Notes under the pieces: generated by a model
What the model saw: only the letters and a program-made list of their open reading frames with translations
What the model was told of the DNA's origin: nothing
The model's database searches: none
Program-made: the position numbers and the translations under genes
Shown: positions 7,981 to 15,866 of the stretch, one piece after another
How positions within the stretch are numbered: the first letter of the stretch is position 1
How the letters are laid out: the number at the start of each line of letters is the position of its first letter
Source: Lacipirellulaceae bacterium
Lineage (GTDB): Bacteria > Planctomycetota > Planctomycetia > Pirellulales > Lacipirellulaceae
DNA: 64,000 nucleotides
Direction of reading: 5' to 3'
Assembly (NCBI GenBank): GCA_040218535.1
Contig: JAVJRG010000005.1
Location: 558,001 to 622,000, forward strand

Positions 7981-9924
7981 CTAACTCTCGCGCTTCCGAC
8001 GAATCCACCAGCACACGGGCAGTAGGGCACTGATTACCAGGCTCATGCCCCCGGGCTCGGGCACGGCGGCGAGTGGCGTTCCGCCGGGGCCGGTGGGGTG
8101 GACTTCTAGGGTGCCGTATTGGCCTGCAAAGACTCCCAGGTCCGCGGCGTCGGTGGTTTCGTCGCCGTTGGCGTCCCCCTCGCCCCGTTGCCACGCGAGG
8201 AAATCCTCACCATCGACGGCTCCGTCGAGATCGAAGTCCGCATCCTCGAAGTTTGCGGGGGCGGTGCTGGGATCAACGATGAGGACGCCAGCGTTGATCA
8301 GGTCTTCGACCGTGCCACTGAGCGTAGTATCGAGCAGTACCACGAGGCCTGTGAAATCCCCGCCCACATCGCCATCTTGGTTCACGAAGAGCCCGGGGTG
8401 AGTTGAGTTGTCTCCTGAGTCGGTGAACGTTCCGATCGAGACAAAATCGTTGATGTCATCGGTCGCCGGATCATACCCTTGAAGAATGCGTGAGAGGTCG
8501 AGCGTGTCAGCGTGTGTGCCGCTGGTCGTGAAATCGTTGACTAATTCTTCGAATTCGTCGAAGTGCGTGAAGACGATCGAGTTACTTCCATCGCCTGCAT
8601 GAATCTCATCACGGCCTAAGCCAACATACAAGATGTTATTACCAACGCCGCCAGAGAGAACGTCATCCCCCGAGTTGCCAGCAAGCTCATCATCGCCTTC
8701 ATCACCAGAGAGAAAATCGTTACCGGCATTCGCCCAAATGATGTCGTTCCCGTCGCCACCCAGAACGAAGATTAGGCCGTAGGTGAGGGAGTTGGAAGTC
8801 AGGTCGACCAGATCGTCACCCTCGCCCGCGTCGATAACTTCTGTCTGCCGCAGGCGCGCCGTGCTGGGGTCTTCGGCGAAGGGGCTTTGGAGATCATGGA
8901 GGAAAAAGGCGTCGCTGCCGTCAGTGAGCACAAGTGCGTCGCTGAAGTCGTCTCCCCCATCGTACAAATCGTACGTTTGATTGTAGCCCGCGAGCGATAC
9001 CCGCTGCCCACCGTTACGAGGATTGGCCGGGTCGCCCGCATTGCGCGTGATGAAACTAGCCCCACGCTCTGCCGCGAAGTCGTTCCAAGTGTTATCTGCG
9101 TTGAAGTAAAGGTTGTCCGTGTCCGGGCCGCCATGCAACGCATCCACGCCAGCACCGGCGTTGAGGAAGTCGTTGCCCGCGTCGCCGTTTAACAGGTCGT
9201 TTCCCTCATGTCCGATAAGAAGGTCATTCCCATGACCGCCATATAGATCATCGTGACCACTAGCACCACTCAAGATGTCGTTGTCGTCCTCACCGCGAAG
9301 TTCATCATTGCCCGGCCCGCCGTTGATCTCATCGTCGCCGTCGCCGCCGAAGATGGTATCGTGGCAGGCATTCGCCCAAATAAGGTCGTTGCCATTGTTG
9401 CCAAGAATCGTCGTGTCGCCGTAACGCAGGGTCGGGTGCGACAGAATGATCACGTCGTTGCCATCACCACCTTCCATAATGTCAATCCAAGAGACGACTT
9501 GCTCTCCTTGATCGCTCGTCAATTGAAGGAAGTCACTTAGTGGAGTAAAGATAAGAGAATTATCGCGTGTGTCCCCGGTGTACTCCCCGCTGTTGACGTT
9601 GTAGAGCCCTTGAATCGAAATCTGTTCATTGGTGTAAGGGTTCTGCAGCGTCAGGTCGATTTGGGTTTCCGTGCCGTGAAAGCCAAAGATCGCGCTCGTA
9701 TTTCCTACCACTGGGGGATCGGGCGCACCAGAATGATCACAAGGGTACTCGCCGGACATTGACGCGGCAGGATTGGTCGCGCGGCTGACGAAATCGAAGA
9801 GTGCGTGCTCCTCACGAGCCAAGTCAGCAGCAGAAGGAAGCGGCATCAGGAGGGGCCTTGCAGCAAGAGGAGGGTGGGCAGGACGAGCGATCCCGGGTGC
9901 GTTTATGTTAAGGCACAGCACCAC
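7981..9924 (-). CDS. RTX calcium-binding protein with dockerin-like block and PEP-CTERM-like tail
   Basis: A 647-residue protein. Two sets of RTX nonapeptides (GGxGxDxxx; for example GGDGDDEINGGPGNDEL near residue 195 and GGDGNDIIWANAGNDFL near 390) form calcium-binding beta-rolls. After them comes a segment resembling type I secretion targets (DTLDLSRILQGYDPATDDIN ... TVEDLINAGVL). Then follow a dockerin-like motif (DFDLDGAVDGEDFLAWQRG) and a PEP-CTERM-like end (VPEPGG, hydrophobic helix, RRKRES). No classical signal peptide is visible. The start is uncertain; a later ATG (MPLPSAADLA) is possible. It is presumably secreted or cell-surface. The combination of export and sorting signals is unusual, and no partner gene is adjacent. 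Confidence 0.85.
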   Translation of the reverse strand: MVLCLNINAPGIARPAHPPLAARPLLMPLPSAADLAREEHALFDFVSRATNPAASMSGEYPCDHSGAPDPPVVGNTSAIFGFHGTETQIDLTLQNPYTNEQISIQGLYNVNSGEYTGDTRDNSLIFTPLSDFLQLTSDQGEQVVSWIDIMEGGDGNDVIILSHPTLRYGDTTILGNNGNDLIWANACHDTIFGGDGDDEINGGPGNDELRGEDDNDILSGASGHDDLYGGHGNDLLIGHEGNDLLNGDAGNDFLNAGAGVDALHGGPDTDNLYFNADNTWNDFAAERGASFITRNAGDPANPRNGGQRVSLAGYNQTYDLYDGGDDFSDALVLTDGSDAFFLHDLQSPFAEDPSTARLRQTEVIDAGEGDDLVDLTSNSLTYGLIFVLGGDGNDIIWANAGNDFLSGDEGDDELAGNSGDDVLSGGVGNNILYVGLGRDEIHAGDGSNSIVFTHFDEFEELVNDFTTSGTHADTLDLSRILQGYDPATDDINDFVSIGTFTDSGDNSTHPGLFVNQDGDVGGDFTGLVVLLDTTLSGTVEDLINAGVLIVDPSTAPANFEDADFDLDGAVDGEDFLAWQRGEGDANGDETTDAADLGVFAGQYGTLEVHPTGPGGTPLAAVPEPGGMSLVISALLPVCWWIRRKRES

Positions 9925-9951
9925 GCCCCGCCAGAGTAGGGGGCAAAAATG

Positions 9952-10180
9952 TAGCCCTGTCGCTCCGCGACAGGAATCGCAGAAGCTGTGAGGAACTTCG
10001 CACCTCTATTCAATGATGTAAGTCTTTTGACGGCTTCAGCTTTCCTACCGCGGAGCGGTAGGGCTACTTGGGGTGTCGCTCCGCGACAGGAACTGTGGAA
10101 GCTGGGTGGGGCTTGGACGACCGCCTGGAAATCGGGCGTATCTGAAGGATGCTGCTTTCCTACCGCGGAGCGGTAGGGCT
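9952..10180. repeat. REP cluster upstream of the RAYT gene (four hairpins, alternating orientation)
   Basis: Four short palindromes share a 3-base loop and flanks: CCTGTCGC-TCC-GCGACAGG (9956-9974), CCTACCGC-GGA-GCGGTAGG (10044-10062), TGTCGC-TCC-GCGACA (10074-10088) and CCTACCGC-GGA-GCGGTAGG (10159-10177). The first and third carry TCC loops and read away from TAGCCC flanks. The second and fourth are the reverse complement type with GGGCTA flanks. They therefore form two head-to-head pairs, the BIME arrangement of REP elements. Stem bases differ between types but remain paired, implying selection for the hairpin. Confidence 0.88.
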
Positions 10181-10220
10181 ACGGTTTGCAGTGAACATAA
10201 ACATATGTATACTTATTGGC

Positions 10221-10901
10221 ATGAGCGATTGTTTGTGGCCGCTGCAAGTTTTTGACCCGGCGAGCGAGTTCACGGTGGTGGAGAGGAAACTACCGCATTG
10301 GGCGCAAGCAGGAACTGTCTGTTTCATGACTTGGAGGACGATCGACTCAATCCCCCGATCCGTATTAAGGCGTTGGCGCGCAGAACAAGACGATTGGTTG
10401 TGGGAGCGCCGCATCGACCCGCGGGCTTCTGATTGGAAGACGCAACTGAAACATTTGGATACTCGATTGCTCGGTGAGTTCACTCGCAAGTTTGCTCGAC
10501 GTTGGCATCGGCATCTCGATAACTGTCATGGCGACTGTCTCTTGCGAGAGCCGTGTCTCGCCCGCATTGTGAGCGACAGTCTTCTCAAGTTTGATGGCGA
10601 TCGCTATCAAGTGACTGATTTCATCGTCATGCCCAACCACGTTCATCTGCTTGCCTCCTTTGCTGATGCTGAGGCCATGCTGAAGCAGTGTGCCGGTTGG
10701 AAGCACTACCATGCGCGATTAATCAACAAACAGGTGGGACGGTCAGGGCATTTTTGGCAACAAGATGGCTTCGATCACTTGGTTCGCTCGGTCGAGCAGT
10801 ACGAAGCCCTGCGTCGTTACATTGCCAGCAATGGTGATAAAGCCGGACTGAAGCCCGGCGAGTACCTGCACTTCACCAGTAGCCCTATCGCTCCGCGATA
10901 G
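10221..10901 (+). CDS. REP-associated tyrosine transposase (RAYT, Y1/HUH family)
   Basis: A 226-residue protein of the IS200/IS605-like Y1 transposase superfamily. The HUH metal-binding motif is His140-Val-His142 in VMPNHVHLL. Upstream is the conserved beta strand GTVCFMTWRT, downstream HFWQQDGFDHLVRS and an EQYEALRRYI helix with candidate catalytic tyrosines Tyr194 and Tyr200. RAYTs are single-copy domesticated transposases thought to spread flanking REP hairpins. The ATG at 10221 is chosen because the frame upstream of it runs through a REP element. The last six codons and the TAG stop lie inside the next REP, so this repeat supplies the C-terminus. REP pairs flank the gene on both sides. 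Confidence 0.9.
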   Translation: MSDCLWPLQVFDPASEFTVVERKLPHWAQAGTVCFMTWRTIDSIPRSVLRRWRAEQDDWLWERRIDPRASDWKTQLKHLDTRLLGEFTRKFARRWHRHLDNCHGDCLLREPCLARIVSDSLLKFDGDRYQVTDFIVMPNHVHLLASFADAEAMLKQCAGWKHYHARLINKQVGRSGHFWQQDGFDHLVRSVEQYEALRRYIASNGDKAGLKPGEYLHFTSSPIAPR

Positions 10902-10993
10902 GAAACGCAGAAGCTGAGTCGGGTATGGGCGACCGGCAGGTTTTGAGGTGTTTATGAAGGCTCCGGCTTTCCTACCGCGGAGCGGTAGGGCTA
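10881..10993. repeat. REP pair downstream of the RAYT gene
   Basis: CCTATCGC-TCC-GCGATAGG (10884-10902) and the inverted type CCTACCGC-GGA-GCGGTAGG (10971-10989) form a third head-to-head pair. The spacer (AGAAGCTGAGTCGGG...GACCGGCAGG) is similar to the spacer of the 10074-10177 pair. The first hairpin overlaps the end of the transposase gene. Confidence 0.88.
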
Positions 10994-11091
10994 CTTGTGG
11001 CTGCCCTCCGGGAAAAATTCGGGCATAATGTTGAGAGCCCGACATCGATGCCGGGGCTACGCCGTTTTCCCGACGCGAATTGACACGCCCT

Positions 11092-11757
11092 ATGCCCGAT
11101 CAAAATGAACCGTCGCCGCCGATTGCCCCCGCTTGGGACTTGCACAACAGGCCCGAGGCGCAAGAGCGATTGGCAGCGGAGTGCCCGCGGGTGCTGGCCG
11201 AGTTACGGCAAGCAAGTGAGCAGGAGCAGCTTGCGTTTTTGCTCGACACACGGGAGGTGCATCACCGGTTGTTCGAGCCGTTAACCTCGGCGGGTGAAGA
11301 GGAAATGGCCGGAACCTATCGGGGCGAGCCGGGGACGATTCTCGCTGAACGCCGCGCGGTGATCACTTACCCGGACACGCCGGGCTTAAAAGAATACGAC
11401 GTCACCATGCATCCGCGTGATGTGGCTCGTTCCATGGACAATCTGAACGTACTGATCGAAACAACGTGGCAAGAGCGGCTGCCTGCAGAACGACACTTAA
11501 CCGCTTGCGCGCGGATATTCGCGTTGGTCTGCCTGATTCACCCTTACGCCGAAGGCAATGGACACATTGCACGGCTGATGCTCACACTACTGGCAGAGCG
11601 GGGTGACATCGAAGTGAGCCCCGAGTGGACGATTCACCCGCGGCCTTACGACAACACGGTAGGTATCGCCCTGCAGAACTACCAGCATTACCCGGGGATG
11701 CTGGAGCAACTGCTGAAAGAATGGTTCGGCGTGTGGCGGGGGAATTACCCGCGATAA
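11092..11757 (+). CDS. Fic family protein (probable AMP-transferase fold)
   Basis: A 221-residue Fic-domain protein. The Fic core motif is His150-Pro-Tyr-Ala-Glu-Gly-Asn-Gly-His-Ile-Ala-Arg161 (canonical HPFx(D/E)GNGRxxR). The catalytic His and the GNG anion-binding loop are present, but the first Arg is replaced by His158. Fic enzymes usually transfer AMP, or other phosphate-containing groups, onto target proteins. No inhibitory (S/T)xxxE(G/N) helix is obvious and no FicA-like antitoxin gene is adjacent. The ATG at 11092 is preferred over an in-frame TTG at 11080. The 3' end overlaps the convergent cytochrome gene by 13 bases. Confidence 0.85.
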   Translation: MPDQNEPSPPIAPAWDLHNRPEAQERLAAECPRVLAELRQASEQEQLAFLLDTREVHHRLFEPLTSAGEEEMAGTYRGEPGTILAERRAVITYPDTPGLKEYDVTMHPRDVARSMDNLNVLIETTWQERLPAERHLTACARIFALVCLIHPYAEGNGHIARLMLTLLAERGDIEVSPEWTIHPRPYDNTVGIALQNYQHYPGMLEQLLKEWFGVWRGNYPR

Positions 11758-12668
11758 TCCTCGTGGCACTGACTGCACGATTGCCCCACTCGCCCTGCCG
11801 CTTCGCGCGCCTTGGGGAAATCGCCTACGCTGGCTGCGTCACTAACTTCGCTGGCGCTGGTTTGCAGCGCGCGGGCGTATTCGAGATAACCGTCGTCGTC
11901 CCAGTAGTCGTATTCTTCGCGTTGGACGATTTCGCCGAGGGCGGAGAGCAGCTGGGCCTGTTGTTGGAGCTTTTCGTTTTCGCGTTTGAAGGCGCGTTCG
12001 TTGGCGAGCATCGGGCCGACGTTTTCTTGGGAGGTTTCCATCCAACGCATGAGCAGTTCGCGGTCGGCAAGTGTGCTCCACTTGGGAAGCTCAGCCGGTT
12101 CGATGGTAGGACGCTGGCCGCGGAGGAGGTCCTCAAGGTCTTGCTTGCGGAGTGTGGCATCGCGATAGCTTTGGTCCGTGGCGACTTTGCAATTCTCGGC
12201 TGTTTTGGCGAAGGCCATTCGCAGCCCGGTGGCTTCCTGCTGCCACCGTGGTTTTTTATCGTGTTCGGCGAGGATTCCAAACAGCACGGCCAGTTGGGCA
12301 AAGCTCTGACGGCACTCTTGAAAGCCGCCCGACTTGAAGCGGCTAGGGTTGGCCAACGGCGTGCGGAGGGTGTTGGCGACGCGTTTGATTTCTTGCGTGA
12401 CCGTCTCCGCACTGATCCGCTGAGACCACGCGAAGCCTCCAGTGGCGGGTTGCTCACCGGCGGCGTTTTTCGAAGCTAATTGTGTGTTCGTAGTGTTTGC
12501 TGATGCCGGCCGTTCGCCGACGAGATGCTCGCGGGCGTCGTCGAAGAAGGCGTCGAGAACGTCGCGTGACCATACGGGAGGTTTGGCGCGTCTCGGGGGT
12601 TCCTTCGAATGTCCAAGACTTGGAACGAAGCATGCGAATACGAAATTAAAAGCCAAGGCGAATTTCAT
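11745..12668 (-). CDS. Exported cytochrome c'-like protein
   Basis: A 307-residue protein with an N-terminal signal peptide (KFALAFNFVFACFVPSLGHS). The extreme C-terminus carries a single haem c motif, Cys298-Ser-Gln-Cys301-His302, followed by five residues. A C-terminal CxxCH after a long helical domain is the cytochrome c' (class II) arrangement. The protein is roughly twice the usual length because of an extra helical, Glu/Gln/Arg-rich middle part. It would act in the periplasm as a haem protein. No redox partner genes adjoin it. The region is strongly coding in this frame; open frames on the other strand are shadows. Confidence 0.8.
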   Translation of the reverse strand: MKFALAFNFVFACFVPSLGHSKEPPRRAKPPVWSRDVLDAFFDDAREHLVGERPASANTTNTQLASKNAAGEQPATGGFAWSQRISAETVTQEIKRVANTLRTPLANPSRFKSGGFQECRQSFAQLAVLFGILAEHDKKPRWQQEATGLRMAFAKTAENCKVATDQSYRDATLRKQDLEDLLRGQRPTIEPAELPKWSTLADRELLMRWMETSQENVGPMLANERAFKRENEKLQQQAQLLSALGEIVQREEYDYWDDDGYLEYARALQTSASEVSDAASVGDFPKAREAAGRVGQSCSQCHEDYRG

Positions 12669-12696
12669 AGACAGTTTATTGGACTGAAGTTAAAGA

Positions 12697-13158
12697 CTAT
12701 TTCCGGAAGATGTGTCTTATTCTGGCGATTAGTGATTGTGGTTTCTTACAAGAGGAGTGGCTGACTGATCGCAAATCATAGAACGAGTCGATTTGGACTT
12801 CGAAGCCAAAGGATTCAAGCATGCCCTTCAAAGGGTCAGTGCCACCAAAGGGAAATGACCATGGATCATAGACCAATTTGCCTGCACCTTCGGTATATGA
12901 TAGTGATACAAGTTCGTATTCGCCTGCAAGCAAGCAGTCTAGGATATCCTCAAGAGGCCAAGAAATCTCAGACGTGAGCAATTCTACTGCAGTTTCATCA
13001 AGTAAATCTAACCAAGCTGGATTGTCTACTAATTCGTGACGTTGACCGTCTTCGAGAGCTGGATTATCCGTTTTGACTTCTTGCAAGCGACTAAAGACAC
13101 GAGCTAGGCAAGGAAATCGTTCGGCAGGACCGGTGAATTCAATTCGAAAGTCACACAT
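12697..13158 (-). CDS. Hypothetical protein
   Basis: A 153-residue soluble, acidic protein (MCDFRIEFTGPAERFPCLAR) of no family I recognise. The middle (SWPLEDILDCLLAGEYELVS) and the YDPWSFPFGGTDPL segment look like folded alpha/beta sequence. Base composition is more AT-rich than neighbouring genes, hinting at acquisition. A GTG at 13206 would add 16 residues and has GAGGG close upstream, so the start is undecided. It follows the DinB-like gene on the same strand and may be co-transcribed with it. Confidence 0.6.
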   Translation of the reverse strand: MCDFRIEFTGPAERFPCLARVFSRLQEVKTDNPALEDGQRHELVDNPAWLDLLDETAVELLTSEISWPLEDILDCLLAGEYELVSLSYTEGAGKLVYDPWSFPFGGTDPLKGMLESFGFEVQIDSFYDLRSVSHSSCKKPQSLIARIRHIFRK

Positions 13159-13229
13159 CAATTGACTCTTGCTCAGATTCGCATGGTGCGTTGCGCTATC
13201 GCTCACGCGCCCTCAGCTTGTTCGATTCT

Positions 13230-13712
13230 CTAAACGCGGTTTTCAACGAACACGATCAACTGCCGAATAGCACCGAAATGATACGCGAGATGAACTGCTG
13301 ATCCGATTGCTCCCGTCAGAGCGATGCGGTCCCATTCTCGCGGCTCTTGAACGGCGGCGATCCAATTTTGTGATTCCTTTTCTAGCTCCGCGACCAGGCT
13401 CTTCCACTCGTCCTCGTTGACGGTTTGTTTTTGCCAACTCGCGTTCCAGTCAGCGTCGGCAAAGGGGTTTTCTTCTCCCCCGGCCCAGCGGTTTAGGAGT
13501 GACAAGCCATAAACCAAATGATGCGTGTGGGAGGCGATTGAGTTTTGTCCGGGAGTTGGTTGCTGTGAGGCGACGGCGGCTGGCAGGTTCTTTAGTGTTT
13601 GAGAAAGCCCCAAGTCGCCGGGGTTGAGTATCCAGGAAGCATCGTCGGCAGGGCCGAACGACAGCTCTGTGAGGAGGTCGAGGAGGGCATGGAAAGTGAG
13701 GTCGGTGTTCAT
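13230..13712 (-). CDS. DinB-like four-helix-bundle protein
   Basis: A 160-residue helical protein. The two His-containing helices typical of the DinB/YfiT superfamily are visible: SHTHHLVYGLSLLNRW near residue 61 and SAVHLAYHFGAIRQLI near residue 137. The HLxYHxGxIRQ pattern is characteristic. DinB-like proteins bind a divalent metal through three histidines, and many act as thiol-dependent transferases, but the substrate here cannot be named. It is upstream of the hypothetical gene on the same strand and could form an operon with it. Confidence 0.75.
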   Translation of the reverse strand: MNTDLTFHALLDLLTELSFGPADDASWILNPGDLGLSQTLKNLPAAVASQQPTPGQNSIASHTHHLVYGLSLLNRWAGGEENPFADADWNASWQKQTVNEDEWKSLVAELEKESQNWIAAVQEPREWDRIALTGAIGSAVHLAYHFGAIRQLIVFVENRV

Positions 13713-13749
13713 CGTCGGAAATTCTGCCTCTCGATTACTCCTAGATACT

Positions 13750-13825
13750 TGTCAACAAATGACGCGAATCTCACGAATCTTGTTCGCCATAAACCCATTC
13801 GTGAAGTTCGTGTCATTCGTTGACA
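13750..13825. repeat. Imperfect 29-bp inverted repeat
   Basis: The arm 13750-13778 (TGTCAACAAATGACGCG...) is complementary to 13797-13825 (...GTCATTCGTTGACA) with about four mismatches. It lies in the divergent gap between the DinB-like gene and the phosphohexomutase gene. Confidence 0.8.
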
Positions 13826-13914
13826 AAACTCACGGGTGCCCAGCTCGCTCTCAATGGTGTATTTTGGGTGCTTTGCAGCGTCTCTTAAACATACACAATT
13901 CCCGTAGAAATAAC

Positions 13915-15717
13915 ATGAACGCCCAAGAAGCCCTTGCCGCCGCTGAGCAAGCCGTCGCAGACGAAAAGCTGACCGCTAGTGCCCTTGAAAACCTCAAGTG
14001 CTGGCTCACGGAGTCGCGGTATGCGGACTATGTCGATTCAATTTGCCAGCACGTGGCGGACGAGAAGTGGCAGAAGCTGGACGATGTGTTTTGGACCGTC
14101 ATCCCGTTTGGCACGGGTGGTCGGCGGGGAACGATGTATGAGTTCGGCAGCAATGCGATTAACGAGCGGACCATTGGTGAGAGTGCCCAAGGGCTGGCGA
14201 ACTACACAAAGGAGCATAATGAAGGTGGTGAACTTTCTTGTGCCATCGCCTACGATACGCGGCATCGGTCGGTGGAGTTTTCCAAGCTCTGCGCGGAAGT
14301 GATGGTCGCGGCGGGGTTCAAGGTCTATTACCTCCAGGGGCACCGCAGCACGCCGGAGTTGTCGTTCCTCGTGCGTTACAAAAACTGCTCGTGCGGCATC
14401 ATGGTCACGGCAAGTCACAACCCGCCGAGTGACAATGCAGTGAAGGCGTACTGGTCAACCGGCGGACAGTTGCTGCCGCCGCATGACAAGGGCGTGATTG
14501 ACAAAGTGATGAACGTGGAAACGATCGAGCGGACACCGTTTGACGAAGCGGTTGCCGCGGGCAAGATCGATATCTGCCAGGACGAAGTAGACGAGGCGTA
14601 TATCTCAGCGGTTCTGAAACAGTCGACCGACGGACCGCGGGATTTGAAAGTCGTCTATTCGCCACTGCACGGCGTTGGAGCGACGGCGGTTTGCCCGGTG
14701 CTGGAGCGAGCCGGCTTTCAGGACGTGGAAGTCTACGGCCCGCACGCCGAGCCGAGCGGCGATTTCCCCAACGTCCCGGGGCATGTTTCTAATCCGGAGC
14801 GGCCCGTGGTTTTCGATGAGATCGTCGAGCATTGCAAACAGGTCGGTGCCGATCTGGCCGTGGCGAGCGATCCTGATTGTGACCGGATTGGTTGCTCAGC
14901 ACCGCTCACCACAGCAGAAGATTCGGACTGGGATATTCTCACGGGTAATCAGATCGGGGCGTTGCTTGCCGACTACTGTTTGGAAGTTCGCAAGGCGGCG
15001 GGAACTTTGACGCCGGAGAATTTCAACATCATCACTCTCGTCACGACGCAACTCACGAGACGAATAGGCGACAGCTACGGTGTAAAGACCGTGGACAACC
15101 TGCTGGTCGGCTTCAAGTGGATTGCTGGAGCGATTGATGCCGGGGGAGCGGACAATTACGTCCTCGGCACCGAAGAGTCCTACGGCTACATGGCCGGCAC
15201 GCACGTTCGCGATAAGGACGGCGGCGTCGCGGCGTTGCTACTCTGCGAACTCGCGGCCAAGCTCAAAGCTGAAGGCAAGACGCTTCATGAAAAACTGGAA
15301 GACCTCTTCTGGCAGCACGGTGCCCACGCGGAACGAACCGTCAGCGTGATGATGCCCGGCAGTGAAGGGATGGATCGCATGAAGGAGGTGATGGCCAGCT
15401 TCCGAAGCGCCCCGCCGGAATCGATTGGCGGAAACCAAGTGGCTCAGATTCGCGATTACCTGAATCAGACAGTCACCGTCAGCGGCGAAGAGCCTAAGCC
15501 CTTGGAAGGCCCGCACGGAGACTTGGTGATTCTCGACCTCGCTCTCGAAGGCAACTACATTGCCATCCGCCCCAGCGGCACCGAGCCGAAGATCAAGCTC
15601 TACATGTTCGCCTGGGAACCCGCGGAGCAACTCGCTCACATGGGGCGGACACGGGAAGAGTTGGAAGAGCGGCTGGATTCGTTTGAGAAAGACCTGCGTG
15701 GGTTTGCTGGGGTCTAG
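13915..15717 (+). CDS. Phospho-sugar mutase (phosphoglucomutase/phosphomannomutase family)
   Basis: A 600-residue alpha-D-phosphohexomutase. The phospho-serine loop is GIMVTASHNP with Ser167. The magnesium loop is DPDCDR in place of the usual DPDADR. The sugar-binding loop is EESYGY and the phosphate-binding loop RPSGTEPKIKLY lies near the C-terminus. The four-domain order and length fit the large phosphoglucomutase group (PgcA/PGM2-like), which interconverts hexose-1- and hexose-6-phosphates. Substrate preference cannot be read off. The ATG at 13915 follows a stretch of non-coding, repeat-containing DNA, so longer in-frame extensions upstream are unlikely to be translated. It is monocistronic. 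Confidence 0.93.
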   Translation: MNAQEALAAAEQAVADEKLTASALENLKCWLTESRYADYVDSICQHVADEKWQKLDDVFWTVIPFGTGGRRGTMYEFGSNAINERTIGESAQGLANYTKEHNEGGELSCAIAYDTRHRSVEFSKLCAEVMVAAGFKVYYLQGHRSTPELSFLVRYKNCSCGIMVTASHNPPSDNAVKAYWSTGGQLLPPHDKGVIDKVMNVETIERTPFDEAVAAGKIDICQDEVDEAYISAVLKQSTDGPRDLKVVYSPLHGVGATAVCPVLERAGFQDVEVYGPHAEPSGDFPNVPGHVSNPERPVVFDEIVEHCKQVGADLAVASDPDCDRIGCSAPLTTAEDSDWDILTGNQIGALLADYCLEVRKAAGTLTPENFNIITLVTTQLTRRIGDSYGVKTVDNLLVGFKWIAGAIDAGGADNYVLGTEESYGYMAGTHVRDKDGGVAALLLCELAAKLKAEGKTLHEKLEDLFWQHGAHAERTVSVMMPGSEGMDRMKEVMASFRSAPPESIGGNQVAQIRDYLNQTVTVSGEEPKPLEGPHGDLVILDLALEGNYIAIRPSGTEPKIKLYMFAWEPAEQLAHMGRTREELEERLDSFEKDLRGFAGV

Positions 15718-15866
15718 CGTAGTTTTTTGAACACGGATCGCACGGATGACACGGATTTTGTTTGATCCAATGCAGTGATCCGTGAAATCCTTGTCCCGAC
15801 GCGTCGGGATGTTCAAAACTCCGGCCCACCTTCTCTGAATGGTCGGACACGCCTAGGATGAATGGC

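Noticed and set aside
10073-10220. Upstream extension of the RAYT frame to 10149
   Set aside because: The extra codons are read from a REP hairpin and have no counterpart in the family; the ATG at 10221 fits better.
11625-12479. Long plus-strand frame opposite the cytochrome gene
   Set aside because: The minus-strand frame has a signal peptide and CxxCH motif; the plus-strand translation is low-complexity and without motifs.
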